From assembly GCF_025965855.1 (NCBI RefSeq), contig NZ_JAOPWB010000273.1, positions 1-40,633 of the forward strand: a DNA stretch of 40,633 nucleotides, given 5' to 3'. Source of the DNA: Mycobacterium sp. (GTDB taxonomy: Bacteria; Actinomycetota; Actinomycetes; Mycobacteriales; Mycobacteriaceae). A model generated the notes under the pieces. That model saw only the letters and a program-made list of their open reading frames with translations, was not told the DNA's origin and did not search any database. Of the stretch, positions 28,392-37,172 are shown one piece after another. Numbering within the stretch: the first letter of the stretch is position 1; the number at the start of each line of letters is the position of its first letter. A program made the position numbers and the translations under genes.

Positions 28392-30018
28392 GCGGCAGTT
28401 CGCGGCAGCCAATCCCGTTGGGCAGATGGTGCGTCGCCACCACCACGGTCCGGTCCGCGGACAGCAGCCGCGGCTTCGGGCCCAACAGGTCGCGCAGGAT
28501 CCGCTCGGCGTCGGTCGCTTCGAGATGCTCGGTGGGCTCGTCGAGCAGCACGATTCGGGCGGGGGAGATCACGGCGCGGGCCAGCAGCAGCCTCCTGCGC
28601 TGGCCCGCCGAGACCGCGTGAGCGCCGCCGGTCAACACCGTTGACAGGCCTTCGGGCAGACTCGCGACCCACCCGCCGAGGCCGACCGCATCCAGCGCCG
28701 CGGTCAGCTCGTCGTCGTGGCAGTCGCCGCGGGCGACCAGCAGGTTGTCGCGGACCGTGGTGGCGAAGACGTGCGCGTCCTCGGCGAAAAAGCCGACCGC
28801 CCTGTGCAATTCGTCTTCGTCAAAGCGGCCGACGTCGGTTCCGTCCAGCAGCACCCGCCCGTCCAGCGGCGTCATCAGCCCGGCGAGCGTCATCAGCAGC
28901 GTCGTTTTGCCCGAACCGCTGGCGCCGGTGACGGCCAGCCGGGCGCCCGGTGGCAGGTCGAGCTCCACCCGATTTGGTCGCGCCGAATCCGCGTGACCGG
29001 AACGGACATCGGCGCTGAGCCGGACGGTTCCGGCGGGTGCCGGCTCGCCGGGGCCCTTCGGGCGGTCCGGGGGAGCCAGGTCGAGCAGGCGACGCGCCGC
29101 GATGCGCGACCGCGTCAGCTGGACGGCGGCGGCCGGCAACGCCGTCGTCGCCTCGAAAGCGGACAGCGGCAACAACATCAGGACGGCCAGCGTGGTGGGC
29201 GCAACCGTGTGCGCCAGGCCGATCCCGGCGGCCACCGCGCCCAGCACGCTGGCCCCGATCGCCGCGGTCGGCATCGCCTCGGCGATCGCCGCCGGCCTGG
29301 CGGCGGCGTCGAGGGCGTCGACCCAGGCGCGTTGGCGGCGTTGCGAATCGGCGATGACGCCGGGCAGCGCGCCCGCGACGCGCAGCTCCGGCGCGTGTTC
29401 GAGGGCGATCATCGCCGACGTGTCGCGGTCGGAATGGTGTTGGCGGGCAACCTCTTCCAGCGTCACGGCGGCTCTACCGGCGAGCCGGGGGGCCACATAG
29501 CCCGCGATCAGCAGGCAGACCGCCAGCACCGCGGCGGCCGGCGGCGAAATGGCCGCGACAACTGCGGTTGCCGCCAGCGCGAGCACCGCCGCGACGGCGA
29601 TCGGCACCACGGCGCGCACCAGCACGTTGGCCAGCTCGTCGACGTCGGCGCCCACCCTCGCCACCAGCTCACCGCTGTGCAGGCGCAAGGCCGTCGCCGC
29701 GGACCCGCGGGCGAGGCGGTGATAGATCTGCGCCCTGGCGGTGCCGGCCGCTCGCAGCGCGGTGTCGTGGGTGGCCAGGCGCTCGCAGTAGTGCAGCACG
29801 CCCCGCGAAATCGCGAACGTGCGCACCGCGACGACCGCGACGGACAGGTCCACCACGGGCGGCATTTCCCAGGCCCGGGTGATCAGCCACGCCGAAAACC
29901 CGGCCAGGGCCAGTGCGCTGCCCAGCGACAGCACGCCCAGCGCGACGGCCGCGAGCATCCGCGGCACCCGCGGGCGCAGCAGCGTGAACGCGTCTGACGG
30001 CGGATCAGACCGTGGCAT
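28366..30018 (-). CDS. cydC: ABC exporter subunit CydC (cytochrome bd assembly)
   Basis: The 550-residue half-transporter has a six-helix membrane domain (about 20-300) and an ATPase domain with Walker A GASGSGKTT (365-373), signature VSAGQRRRLLLARAV and Walker B IVLLDEPTEHLEA. CydDC exports reduced thiols (cysteine and glutathione in E. coli) and is needed to assemble cytochrome bd; the mycobacterial substrate is not established by sequence. ATG 30018 overlaps the end of cydD by 14 bp. Confidence 0.93.
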   Translation of the reverse strand: MPRSDPPSDAFTLLRPRVPRMLAAVALGVLSLGSALALAGFSAWLITRAWEMPPVVDLSVAVVAVRTFAISRGVLHYCERLATHDTALRAAGTARAQIYHRLARGSAATALRLHSGELVARVGADVDELANVLVRAVVPIAVAAVLALAATAVVAAISPPAAAVLAVCLLIAGYVAPRLAGRAAVTLEEVARQHHSDRDTSAMIALEHAPELRVAGALPGVIADSQRRQRAWVDALDAAARPAAIAEAMPTAAIGASVLGAVAAGIGLAHTVAPTTLAVLMLLPLSAFEATTALPAAAVQLTRSRIAARRLLDLAPPDRPKGPGEPAPAGTVRLSADVRSGHADSARPNRVELDLPPGARLAVTGASGSGKTTLLMTLAGLMTPLDGRVLLDGTDVGRFDEDELHRAVGFFAEDAHVFATTVRDNLLVARGDCHDDELTAALDAVGLGGWVASLPEGLSTVLTGGAHAVSAGQRRRLLLARAVISPARIVLLDEPTEHLEATDAERILRDLLGPKPRLLSADRTVVVATHHLPNGIGCRELPLRGVAGAA

Positions 30019-31684
30019 GACGGACCTCCGCGTCGGCGGCCACTTCCACCACCCCGTCACCGATGGCGACGACGGGCTCGCGGTGGCCGACGACGACCAC
30101 CGTCGCGCCGGAGCGCGCGCGCTCGACGATGGCACGCAACACCCGCCGCTCGGTGCGCGCTTCCAGATGCGCGGTCGGCTCGTCCAGCAGCAGCACCGGG
30201 GCCGCCGAGCCGAGCGCCCGGGCGAGGCCGAGCCGTTGGCGCTGGCCCAGCGACAGCCCGACGCCCCCGCGGCCGAGCACGGTTTCCATCCCGTCGGGCA
30301 GCTCGGCCAGCACCGCGTCGAAACCCGATGCGGCACAGGCCTCGTCGAGATCGTCGAGCTTTCCCAGCAGCGTCAGGTTGTCACGGACGGTGCCCGGGAC
30401 CAGGACCGGACGTTGCGGGAGCCAGGACAGCTGCCGCCACCACGCGGTGCGGTCCAGGTCGGCGACGTCGGCTCCGGCCACGGTGATCCGGCCGCAGGAC
30501 GGCGCGGTGAGCCCGGCGATGGCCTGCAGCGTGGTGCTCTTGCCGGCGCCGTTGGGCCCGGTCAGCACCGTGACCCGGCCGGGTTCGATCGTCGCGGTGA
30601 GATCGCGGGGCGCGTGGCCGTCTCTGCCCAGCACGCTGAGGTGTTCCAGGCGGATCCGTTTGCCGCGGGAGTGCACGGCCTGGCTTCGCGCCGGTGGCGC
30701 GGCCGGCTCCCCGATGAGGGCGAACGCCTTGTCCGCGGCGGTCCTGCCGTCCTGGGCGGCATGGAATTCCATGCCGATGCGGCGCAGCGGCCAGTAGACG
30801 TCAGGCGCCAGCAGCAGCACCGTCAGGCCGGTGGCCAGGGTCATCTCGCCGAACACCAGGCGAAGGCCGATGCCGACCGCGATCAGTGCCACGCCGAGCG
30901 TGGCGAGCAATTCGAGCACCAGCGCCGACAGGAACGCGATCCGCAGCGTCGCCATCGCCGATCGTCGGTGGGCGGCAGCGAGTTCGGCGATCCGGTGTTC
31001 CGGACCGCGCCCGCGGCCCAGCGCGCGCAGCGTCGGGATGCCGGCGATCAGGTCCAGGATCCGGGCCTGCAGGGTCGTCATCGCATCGAGCGCCGCCGCC
31101 GATCGGTCGGCCGTCGCGAGCCCGATCAACACCATGAAGACCGGTATCAGCGGCAGGGTGATCACCACGATCACCATCGATTCGGGGTCGTAGACCGCGA
31201 TCACGGCGACGGTCGCCGGGGTCAGGATCGCCGCGAGCAGCAGGGTGGGCAGGTACCCGGTGAAGTAGGGGCGCAACCCGTCCAGGCCGCGGGTGACCAC
31301 GGCGGCGGCGGCATCACGCTGCGCGGCGAGTTCTGTTGGCTGCCGGGCCGTCACGGCGGCCAGCACCTGACCGTTGAGGTCGGCGATGACCGCGCTGGCC
31401 CCGCGCTGACCCAGGCGGGCCTGGAGCCAGTGCGTGACCGTGCGAACGACCCACAGCGCCAACAGGATTGACAGGGGCCCCAGCCAGCTGCCCAAGTGAC
31501 GCGCCGAGGGCTCGCCGACGACGCGCGCCACCACGCTGGCCAGCACGATCGCGGAGCCGACCGCGCAGCCCGAGATGATCACTCCGCAGCCCACCGCGGC
31601 GAGCAGGTAGCGACGCAACGCGGTCGATGCCCGCCACAGTCGCGGGTCCAGGGGCGCCCGCCTTGCCGCGTCCTTCCCGGTCAG
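30005..31684 (-). CDS. cydD: ABC exporter subunit CydD (cytochrome bd assembly)
   Basis: The product of about 559 residues pairs with CydC. The membrane domain (about 25-310) contains the conserved RPYFTGYLPTLLLAAILTP and ends in DVYWPLRRIGMEFHAAQDG. The ATPase domain has Walker A GPNGAGKST (376-384), LSLGQRQRLGLARAL and VLLLDEPTAHLEA. No ATG or GTG occurs in frame before the conserved part. The best junction is CTG 31684, which overlaps the cydB stop as CTGA, just like the ATGA/GTGA overlaps elsewhere here. TTG 31618 is the first conventional codon and would cut 22 residues just before the first helix. Confidence 0.9.
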   Translation of the reverse strand: MTGKDAARRAPLDPRLWRASTALRRYLLAAVGCGVIISGCAVGSAIVLASVVARVVGEPSARHLGSWLGPLSILLALWVVRTVTHWLQARLGQRGASAVIADLNGQVLAAVTARQPTELAAQRDAAAAVVTRGLDGLRPYFTGYLPTLLLAAILTPATVAVIAVYDPESMVIVVITLPLIPVFMVLIGLATADRSAAALDAMTTLQARILDLIAGIPTLRALGRGRGPEHRIAELAAAHRRSAMATLRIAFLSALVLELLATLGVALIAVGIGLRLVFGEMTLATGLTVLLLAPDVYWPLRRIGMEFHAAQDGRTAADKAFALIGEPAAPPARSQAVHSRGKRIRLEHLSVLGRDGHAPRDLTATIEPGRVTVLTGPNGAGKSTTLQAIAGLTAPSCGRITVAGADVADLDRTAWWRQLSWLPQRPVLVPGTVRDNLTLLGKLDDLDEACAASGFDAVLAELPDGMETVLGRGGVGLSLGQRQRLGLARALGSAAPVLLLDEPTAHLEARTERRVLRAIVERARSGATVVVVGHREPVVAIGDGVVEVAADAEVRHATV

Positions 31685-32721
31685 GACGCACGCCTCGCCA
31701 GGCCGATGGCCGGCGGTATCCGTTCGGCCGAGATCCGTTGCCGGAACACCCAATACGTCCACGCCTGGTATGCGACCGTCAGCGGAGCCATGATGGCCGT
31801 CACCCAGGTCATGATCTTGAGGGTGTATGGGGTCGACGAGGCGTTGTAGATCGTCACGCTCCACTGGCTGTTCAGCGTCGAGGGCACCAGGTTGGGATAC
31901 AGCACGCCGAACAACAGAATCACCACGGCCGCGACCACCAAGGCGGTGCAGGCAAAAGCCCAGCCGTCGGACGCGCGCCGCCACACCAACGACACCGCCG
32001 CCAGCTGCGCGGCGACCGCGACCCCCAGCACCACCCAGGTCCAGCCCTTGCCGTGCGCCAGCTGCGTCCAAAGCCCAAATGCCGCAACCAGTCCGGTCAC
32101 CGGCAGCGATAGCCACACCGCGAATCGGTGGGCGTCGTCGCGGATCGTGCCCGAGGTCTTCAGGCCGACGAACACCGCGCCGTACATCAAAAACAGCCCG
32201 GCGGTGACCAGACCGCCCAGCAGCGTGTAGGCGTTGAGCACGTCGGTGATCGACGGGTGGACGTGGCCGCCGGCGTCCACCGGCAGCCCGCGGACCAGGA
32301 TGGCAAACGCCACGCCCCACAACACGGCGGGCAGCCACGACCCGGCGGCGATCCCGAAATCGGCCCAGCCGCGCCATTTTGTGTCGTCGACCTTGCCACG
32401 CCATTCGATCGCCACGGCGCGCAGGATCATGCCGAACAGGATCGCCAGCAGCGGCAGATACAGCGCCGAGAACATGGTGGCGTACCAGCCGGGAAACGTG
32501 GCGAACATCGCCGCGGCGCCGGTGATCAGCCAGACCTCGTTCCCGTCCCACACCGGCCCGATGGTATTGAGCACCGTGCGGCGATGCAGTTCCGGTTCGC
32601 CCATGCCGACGCGGGCGAACGGTTCCATCAGCATGCCGACCCCGAAGTCGAAGCCCTCGAGGATGAAGAAACCGAGGAACAGCATCCCGATGATGCCGAA
32701 CCACAACTGCTGCCCTCCCAT
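31681..32721 (-). CDS. cydB: Cytochrome bd ubiquinol/menaquinol oxidase subunit II
   Basis: The 346-residue membrane protein has about eight to nine helices. It opens with LWFGIIGMLFLGFFILEGFDFGVG and contains the typical GPVWDGNEVWLITGAAAMFATFPGWYA segment. It forms the oxidase with CydA; the bd enzyme is a high-affinity, non-proton-pumping terminal oxidase. ATG 32721 has AAAGGAG 7 nt upstream, located in the 25-bp gap after cydA. Confidence 0.96.
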   Translation of the reverse strand: MGGQQLWFGIIGMLFLGFFILEGFDFGVGMLMEPFARVGMGEPELHRRTVLNTIGPVWDGNEVWLITGAAAMFATFPGWYATMFSALYLPLLAILFGMILRAVAIEWRGKVDDTKWRGWADFGIAAGSWLPAVLWGVAFAILVRGLPVDAGGHVHPSITDVLNAYTLLGGLVTAGLFLMYGAVFVGLKTSGTIRDDAHRFAVWLSLPVTGLVAAFGLWTQLAHGKGWTWVVLGVAVAAQLAAVSLVWRRASDGWAFACTALVVAAVVILLFGVLYPNLVPSTLNSQWSVTIYNASSTPYTLKIMTWVTAIMAPLTVAYQAWTYWVFRQRISAERIPPAIGLARRAS

Positions 32722-32746
32722 CGGTCAGCTCCTTTCCAGGTTGGCC

Positions 32747-34219
32747 CTAATAGGCGAACGAAAGCGGCGCCACCTCGTCGTCGCTGGGCGCGCGGGGCGG
32801 TGCCGGTTCGGCGTCGTGTTCCTGCGGTCCCGCGACGACGTAGCGCCTGAGCAGGCAGAACCAGATGACCGCGAGCACCGCGTAGACGAGGGTGAAGGTC
32901 ACCAGGGAGGTGGCGACCATGCCGACGGCGTGATCAGACACGCCCTGGCGGACGGTGAGCCGAACCTGCTGGTCGCCGGTCGGGTTCGGGACGACGATCC
33001 ACGGCTGGCGGCCCATCTCGGTGAACACCCACCCGGAGATGTTGCCCAGGAATGGTGTGGGAATGGTTAGCAGCGCCAGCCAGGGGAACCATCGCTGGTT
33101 GGGTAGCCGGCCGCCCCGGGTGAACCACAACGTCGCCAGCGCGAACAGCACCGGAATGGCCAGGAACCCGATCATGGCGCGAAACGACCAGTAGGTGACA
33201 AAGAGGTTGGGGCGGTAGTCGTTTGGCCCGAATCGCTGTTGGTAGTCCTGCTGCAGGTTGCGCACGCCCTGCAACGTGACGCCGCTGGTTCGGCCTTTGG
33301 CGAGGAACGGCAGCACGTAGGGCACCTCGATGACACGGTAGAGGCCGTCGCAGTTGTTCTGCCTTCCGACCGTCAGGATGGAGAAATCCGGATCGGTTTG
33401 GGTGTCGCACAGGGATTCCGCCGACGCCATTTTCATCGGCTGCTGCACGAACATGAGCTTGCCCTGATGGTCGCCGGTGAAGAACAGGCCGACGGCGGCG
33501 GCCAGCGCGACCCAGCACCCCAGGATGGCGGCCGGGCGAAACATGGTGCGGGTGTCCGACTCGGCGGCGGGTGCGGCGGCGGCGGGATGGCGGGAACGGA
33601 CCAGCCACCACGCGCTGACCGCGGCAACGAATGTCGCGGCGGTCAGCAAGGCGCCGTTTACCGTGTGTGAAAACGCTGCCAGCGCAGTATTATTGGAGAG
33701 CAGCGCGGCAATGCTGTTCAGCTCGGCGCGCCGGGTCGCCGGGTTGTAGTGCGCGCCGACCGGGTGCTGCATGAACGAGTTGGCCGCGATGATGAAGAAC
33801 GCGGACACGTTGACACTGATGGCGACGATCCAGATGCACGCCAGGTGCACCAGCCGCGGCAGCCGGCTCCAGCCGAAGATCCACAGCCCGATGAAGGTGG
33901 ATTCGAAGAAGAAGGCGGCCAGGCCCTCCATCGCCAGCGGCGCGCCGAAGATGTCGCCGACGAACCGCGAGTACTCGCTCCAGTTCATCCCGAATTGAAA
34001 TTCCTGGACGATCCCGGTCGCCACCCCGATGGCGAAGTTGATCAGGAACAACTTGCCGAAAAACTTGGTCAGCCGATACCAGGTGGCGTTGCCCGTCGCC
34101 ACCCACACCGTCTGCATGATCGCTAGCAGGGGAGCCAGGCCGATGGTGAGCGGCACGAAGATGAAGTGGTAGACGGTCGTAATGCCGAACTGCCACCGCG
34201 AAATATCGACGACATTCAT
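32747..34219 (-). CDS. cydA: Cytochrome bd oxidase subunit I
   Basis: The 490-residue protein carries the hemes and the quinol site of cytochrome bd. Seen are H18 in TVYHFIF and H185 in AFSHTVNG (heme ligands, equivalent to E. coli H19 and H186), E98 and E106 in LAMEGLAAFFFES (proton path), QEFQFGMNW, the short Q-loop typical of non-enterobacterial CydA, the YWSFRAMIGF helix and EMGRQPWIV. ATG 34219 follows a GGGAG site. A TACACT on the minus strand (34268 to 34263) may be the -10 of the operon promoter. It is the first gene of cydABDC. Confidence 0.96.
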   Translation of the reverse strand: MNVVDISRWQFGITTVYHFIFVPLTIGLAPLLAIMQTVWVATGNATWYRLTKFFGKLFLINFAIGVATGIVQEFQFGMNWSEYSRFVGDIFGAPLAMEGLAAFFFESTFIGLWIFGWSRLPRLVHLACIWIVAISVNVSAFFIIAANSFMQHPVGAHYNPATRRAELNSIAALLSNNTALAAFSHTVNGALLTAATFVAAVSAWWLVRSRHPAAAAPAAESDTRTMFRPAAILGCWVALAAAVGLFFTGDHQGKLMFVQQPMKMASAESLCDTQTDPDFSILTVGRQNNCDGLYRVIEVPYVLPFLAKGRTSGVTLQGVRNLQQDYQQRFGPNDYRPNLFVTYWSFRAMIGFLAIPVLFALATLWFTRGGRLPNQRWFPWLALLTIPTPFLGNISGWVFTEMGRQPWIVVPNPTGDQQVRLTVRQGVSDHAVGMVATSLVTFTLVYAVLAVIWFCLLRRYVVAGPQEHDAEPAPPRAPSDDEVAPLSFAY

Positions 34220-34311
34220 CTGCCATCTCCCTACTGCGGAGCTGATTCAACAGCTACGACAGAGTGTAGTAGAACGGCTTGGGCCCGCGCTACCGGCAAT
34301 ATCGTGCGGCC

Positions 34312-34890
34312 TCAACCGCTGAGTGTTTTGGACGCCTTGCGGATGCCGAACGACGATACGATCTCGAGTACGCCGATGACCACGAACCAGACGCCGACCA
34401 CAATCGCCAGGGTGACGATCGAGGGGAACGGCGACGCCAGGACGATGATCCCGGCGAGCAGGCTGATCACGCCGATGAAAATCGACCAGCCCCGCCCCGG
34501 CAGGACCGGATCGCTGATGGCCGAAATCGTCGTGGCCACCCCACGGAAGATGAACCCGATGCCAATCCAGATGGCCAGCAACAGGACTGCGTATCCCTGA
34601 CCGAAATGACGAAAGGCCAAGACCGCCAGGATGAGTGACGCGGCACCGCCGATGAACAACAAGATCCGGCTTCCCGCCGAAACATGCAGGCTGAACGCGA
34701 AGACCACCTGCGCGGCACCGGTGATCAACAGATAAACACCGAACGCGACGGCGGCGACCAGGATGGAAATTCCGGGCCACGCCAGGATCACGGCGCCGAC
34801 GATCACCGACAGAATTCCCGATACCAGCGCGGATTTCCACAAGTGCGGCAACAGGCTTGGAACGGGGGCGGTTCCAGGAGTGGTTTGCAT
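34312..34890 (-). CDS. HdeD-family (DUF308) membrane protein
   Basis: The 192-residue product has six hydrophobic segments arranged as short repeated DUF308 units, for example LVSGILSVIVGAVILAWPGIS and IFIGVISLLAGIIVLASPFPS. HdeD is linked to acid resistance in E. coli; the role of the mycobacterial members is not known. ATG 34890 is chosen over a GTG six codons earlier because the family-like sequence begins MQTTPGTAPVPSLLPHLWKS. The positional counterpart is Rv1624c. A 92-bp gap separates its end from cydA. Confidence 0.86.
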   Translation of the reverse strand: MQTTPGTAPVPSLLPHLWKSALVSGILSVIVGAVILAWPGISILVAAVAFGVYLLITGAAQVVFAFSLHVSAGSRILLFIGGAASLILAVLAFRHFGQGYAVLLLAIWIGIGFIFRGVATTISAISDPVLPGRGWSIFIGVISLLAGIIVLASPFPSIVTLAIVVGVWFVVIGVLEIVSSFGIRKASKTLSG

Positions 34891-34938
34891 GGCCGCAGTC
34901 TGACACAATCGGCGGTCTCGGGGATAGGGACTTTCGGC

Positions 34939-36267
34939 TCAGACGCGCGCGGTGCGCGGTTCCTCGGCACGCACGTCGGTGGGCTCCTCGGTTGCTTTGC
35001 GGCCGATCAGATACCAGGTTCGCATGGGGCCCTTGCCCTTGATGTCGATGCTGCCCCGCTCCTGCAGCACGAACTCGTCTTTGAGGCGCGCGTACATCGC
35101 CTCGGGCACCTGGATGCGGCCCACCGAGTCGGTGGATTCCATCCGGGAGGCGACGTTGACCGCGTCGCCCCAGACGTCGTAGAAGAACCGGCGAGAACCG
35201 ACGACACCCGCGACCACCGGCCCGCAGGCCATGCCCACCCGCAGCGGGATTGGCTCGCCGTGCGGATCCTTCAGTCCCGCTGCGACATTGGCTATGTCGA
35301 GCGCGAAATCCGCGAGCGCGCGGGCATGGTCGGGCCGCGGGCGCGGGACGCCGCTGACCACCATGTACGAGTCGCCGCTGACCTTGATTTTTTCGAGGCC
35401 GTGCTTGTCTACGAGGGCGTCGAACGCCCCGTACAAACGGTCGAGGAAGCGCACCAGGTCGGCGGGCGGGGTGCCACTGGCGCGTTCTGTGAATCCCACG
35501 ATGTCGGCGAACAAAACCGAGGCGTCGTCGTACTTGTCGGCGATGACGCTGCGGCCGGGCTCCTTGAGGCGCTCGGCGATGCTGGCGGGCAACATGTTTT
35601 CCAGCAGCGTCTCCGACCGCTCGTACTGGGCCTCCATGACCGCCTCGGCGCGGGCGGTATCGCGCAGGGCGAACCACACCGTCACGACCACCATCACGAC
35701 GCTGGAGACGGCGGTGATGACGAAGCCCGTCGACGTGGCCCAGGCCGGTTGCAGCCCGGTGTTGCGTGGGACCAGGAACTCGACCGTGATGATCAGGCCG
35801 GCGGCCACGGCCGCCAGCGCGGACGCCAACACGATGTGCTCGATCCCCAGCAGCAGCACGACGATGCAGGCGCCGACCAGAAAGAAGAACTGCGATCCGG
35901 AAGCGGTGCCGACGTCAAGGCAGCTGGCGAATATCGAGACGTAGGCCGCGCCGAGAAAGGTAAGCGGCGCAACCAGTTCCCCGAATCGCTGCAGCCAGGG
36001 AACGAAGGCGAAGACCATCGCGGCGGCGACGTTGATCGAGCTGACCTGCCACGACCAGGAACCGGTGAGGATTTGCACGAGCACGAAGCTCGCGCTCACC
36101 ATCACGGCCAGCCACGCGGTGATGGTGAGGATCCGAGCCCGGCGCGCCGCGCTGGCGGCGTAGTGCTGATTGCGGTCGCGGGTTTGCGCCCGCACCGCGG
36201 CTACGCAGTCCGGGCGATTCGACGAGCCATCCGAGCGAGGTGGGGCTCCGCATTTCTTCGCCACCAC
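34939..36267 (-). CDS. cya: Class III adenylate cyclase, six membrane helices
   Basis: The 442-residue protein has a short cytosolic N-terminus, six membrane helices (about 45-200), a signalling helix (ARAEAVMEAQYERSETLLENMLP) and one catalytic domain that must dimerise. Metal-binding residues are D255 (SVLFADIVGFTERAS) and D299; ATP-selective residues are K295 and D364; transition-state residues are N371 and R375 (YDVWGDAVNVASRMES). All six canonical residues are present, so activity is expected. It is the counterpart of M. tuberculosis Rv1625c. GTG 36267 reproduces the N-terminal length of that protein (MVAKKCGAPP); the frame from 36315 would add 16 residues. Confidence 0.95.
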   Translation of the reverse strand: MVAKKCGAPPRSDGSSNRPDCVAAVRAQTRDRNQHYAASAARRARILTITAWLAVMVSASFVLVQILTGSWSWQVSSINVAAAMVFAFVPWLQRFGELVAPLTFLGAAYVSIFASCLDVGTASGSQFFFLVGACIVVLLLGIEHIVLASALAAVAAGLIITVEFLVPRNTGLQPAWATSTGFVITAVSSVVMVVVTVWFALRDTARAEAVMEAQYERSETLLENMLPASIAERLKEPGRSVIADKYDDASVLFADIVGFTERASGTPPADLVRFLDRLYGAFDALVDKHGLEKIKVSGDSYMVVSGVPRPRPDHARALADFALDIANVAAGLKDPHGEPIPLRVGMACGPVVAGVVGSRRFFYDVWGDAVNVASRMESTDSVGRIQVPEAMYARLKDEFVLQERGSIDIKGKGPMRTWYLIGRKATEEPTDVRAEEPRTARV

Positions 36268-36292
36268 GTTCAAAGCGTAACCGTTGACCTCG

Positions 36293-36577
36293 TCATTTGT
36301 CGGCTGCCTGGTCAAGATCGCGGGTGAGGCAGTCCGACGGGTGGTGTGGCGCCAGCGAGCCGTTGGGCATGATGTGCTGCACCCGGTGTCCGTCGCGCGG
36401 GGCCAGGTCGGCGATCATAAGCCGATGACAGCGCCACCAGGTCGGTTCGCCACACATCACGGCCACGTTGCCGGCATCGGCATCGTGCAGCAGCCGCTGG
36501 TAGGCCGCCTGGAAGGCCGGCGTGCGGGTATGCGAGCGCCTAACGCACCGCGGCCGGCCCGGCGCCTTGCGCGGCAA
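36293..36577 (-). pseudogene. DUF488-family protein remnant (C-terminal half)
   Basis: The 94-codon frame contains RTPAFQAAYQRLLHDADAGNVAVMCGEPTWWRCHRLMIADL, the diagnostic C-terminal part of DUF488 proteins, where the M-C-x-E and C-H-R motifs are expected. A full DUF488 protein has about 120-180 residues and an N-terminal half that is missing here. The preceding residues (GRPRCVRRSH) lack family sequence, so it is probably truncated or frameshifted. It ends 26 bp from the cyclase gene start region, outside the conserved M. tuberculosis-like order. Confidence 0.72.
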
Positions 36578-36724
36578 CCACGGTGCTTAAAACCCCGATG
36601 CTTTTGACTTCACAGGGCCGAGGTAATTAGCTGCAGTGGGTCGCGCAGCCGTTGCGCTCGCGCGCGGCTGCCAGCCAGTCGTCGGGCTGATCGGTCATGA
36701 CTATCGCTCTGCCAGCGCAAATGC

Positions 36725-36758
36725 AAAAACGCCGCCCAGCGGATTTGGCGGCGTTTTT
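36725..36758 (-). terminator. Intrinsic terminator of the DUF3303 gene
   Basis: Perfect 12-bp arms, aaaaacgccgcc (36725-36736) and ggcggcgttttt (36747-36758), surround a 10-nt loop. It lies 8 bp beyond the DUF3303 stop, and on the minus strand the GC stem is followed by TTTTT. It would also work on the plus strand. This is a textbook factor-independent terminator, which is uncommon in mycobacteria. Confidence 0.85.
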
Positions 36759-36766
36759 GACGAGGA

Positions 36767-37072
36767 TCAGCTGATGCTGCTGCGGAACCCGATGCCTTCC
36801 TGACCCGCCTGCACCCATTCGGCCACATCGACCACGGGGTGACACTTGTATTGGACGTAGTTCGCCAGCTTGGACGTGCCTTCGAGGATGTCGGCCGGGT
36901 TGTCTGCCTCGCAGACCATGAACCCGCCCTCGGCATCGATGCGGCCGACGAACTGCAGGATCGTCACCTTGGGCTGCCACTTCGAGTAGAGGTCGTATGC
37001 GCGCTGCGTGTCGGCTTCGGCCTGCTGACCGCCGATACCCGGACGAACGCGCCACTCCAAGACGTACTTCAT
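36767..37072 (-). CDS. DUF3303 family protein
   Basis: The 101-residue soluble protein begins MKYVLEWRVRPGIGGQQAEAD, and has a dimeric alpha-beta-barrel pattern with ILQFVGRIDAEGGFMVCEAD and an LANYVQYKCHPVVDVAEWV segment. DUF3303 members are small stand-alone proteins of unknown function. ATG 37072 has AAAGGAGA 6 nt upstream, which rules out the longer frame continuing into the transposase remnant. It has its own terminator. It lies between two decayed genes (the DUF488 remnant and the IS remnant) yet is intact. Confidence 0.83.
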   Translation of the reverse strand: MKYVLEWRVRPGIGGQQAEADTQRAYDLYSKWQPKVTILQFVGRIDAEGGFMVCEADNPADILEGTSKLANYVQYKCHPVVDVAEWVQAGQEGIGFRSSIS

Positions 37073-37128
37073 GAAAATCTCCTTTGTTTGTGCGTTGTGA
37101 CTGTCTAGCCAAAGGCAAGCCAAGACCC

Positions 37129-37172
37129 GACTGCTGCTGCACGCTAGTGCCAAAGGACCCTGAGCAGCAGTC
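37129..37172. other. Inverted repeat at the edge of the IS remnant
   Basis: The 10-bp perfect arms gactgctgct (37129-37138) and agcagcagtc (37163-37172) enclose 24 nt. The element lies between the DUF3303 start (37072) and the truncated end of the transposase (37186). It may mark a deletion junction or be part of the DUF3303 promoter region; neither can be decided from sequence. Confidence 0.4.

Noticed and set aside
31685..32704. Upstream extension of the cydD frame through the cydB gene (up to 899 codons)
   Set aside because: The extension lies out of frame over the certain cydB gene and is rich in Arg/Gly, typical of a shadow frame.
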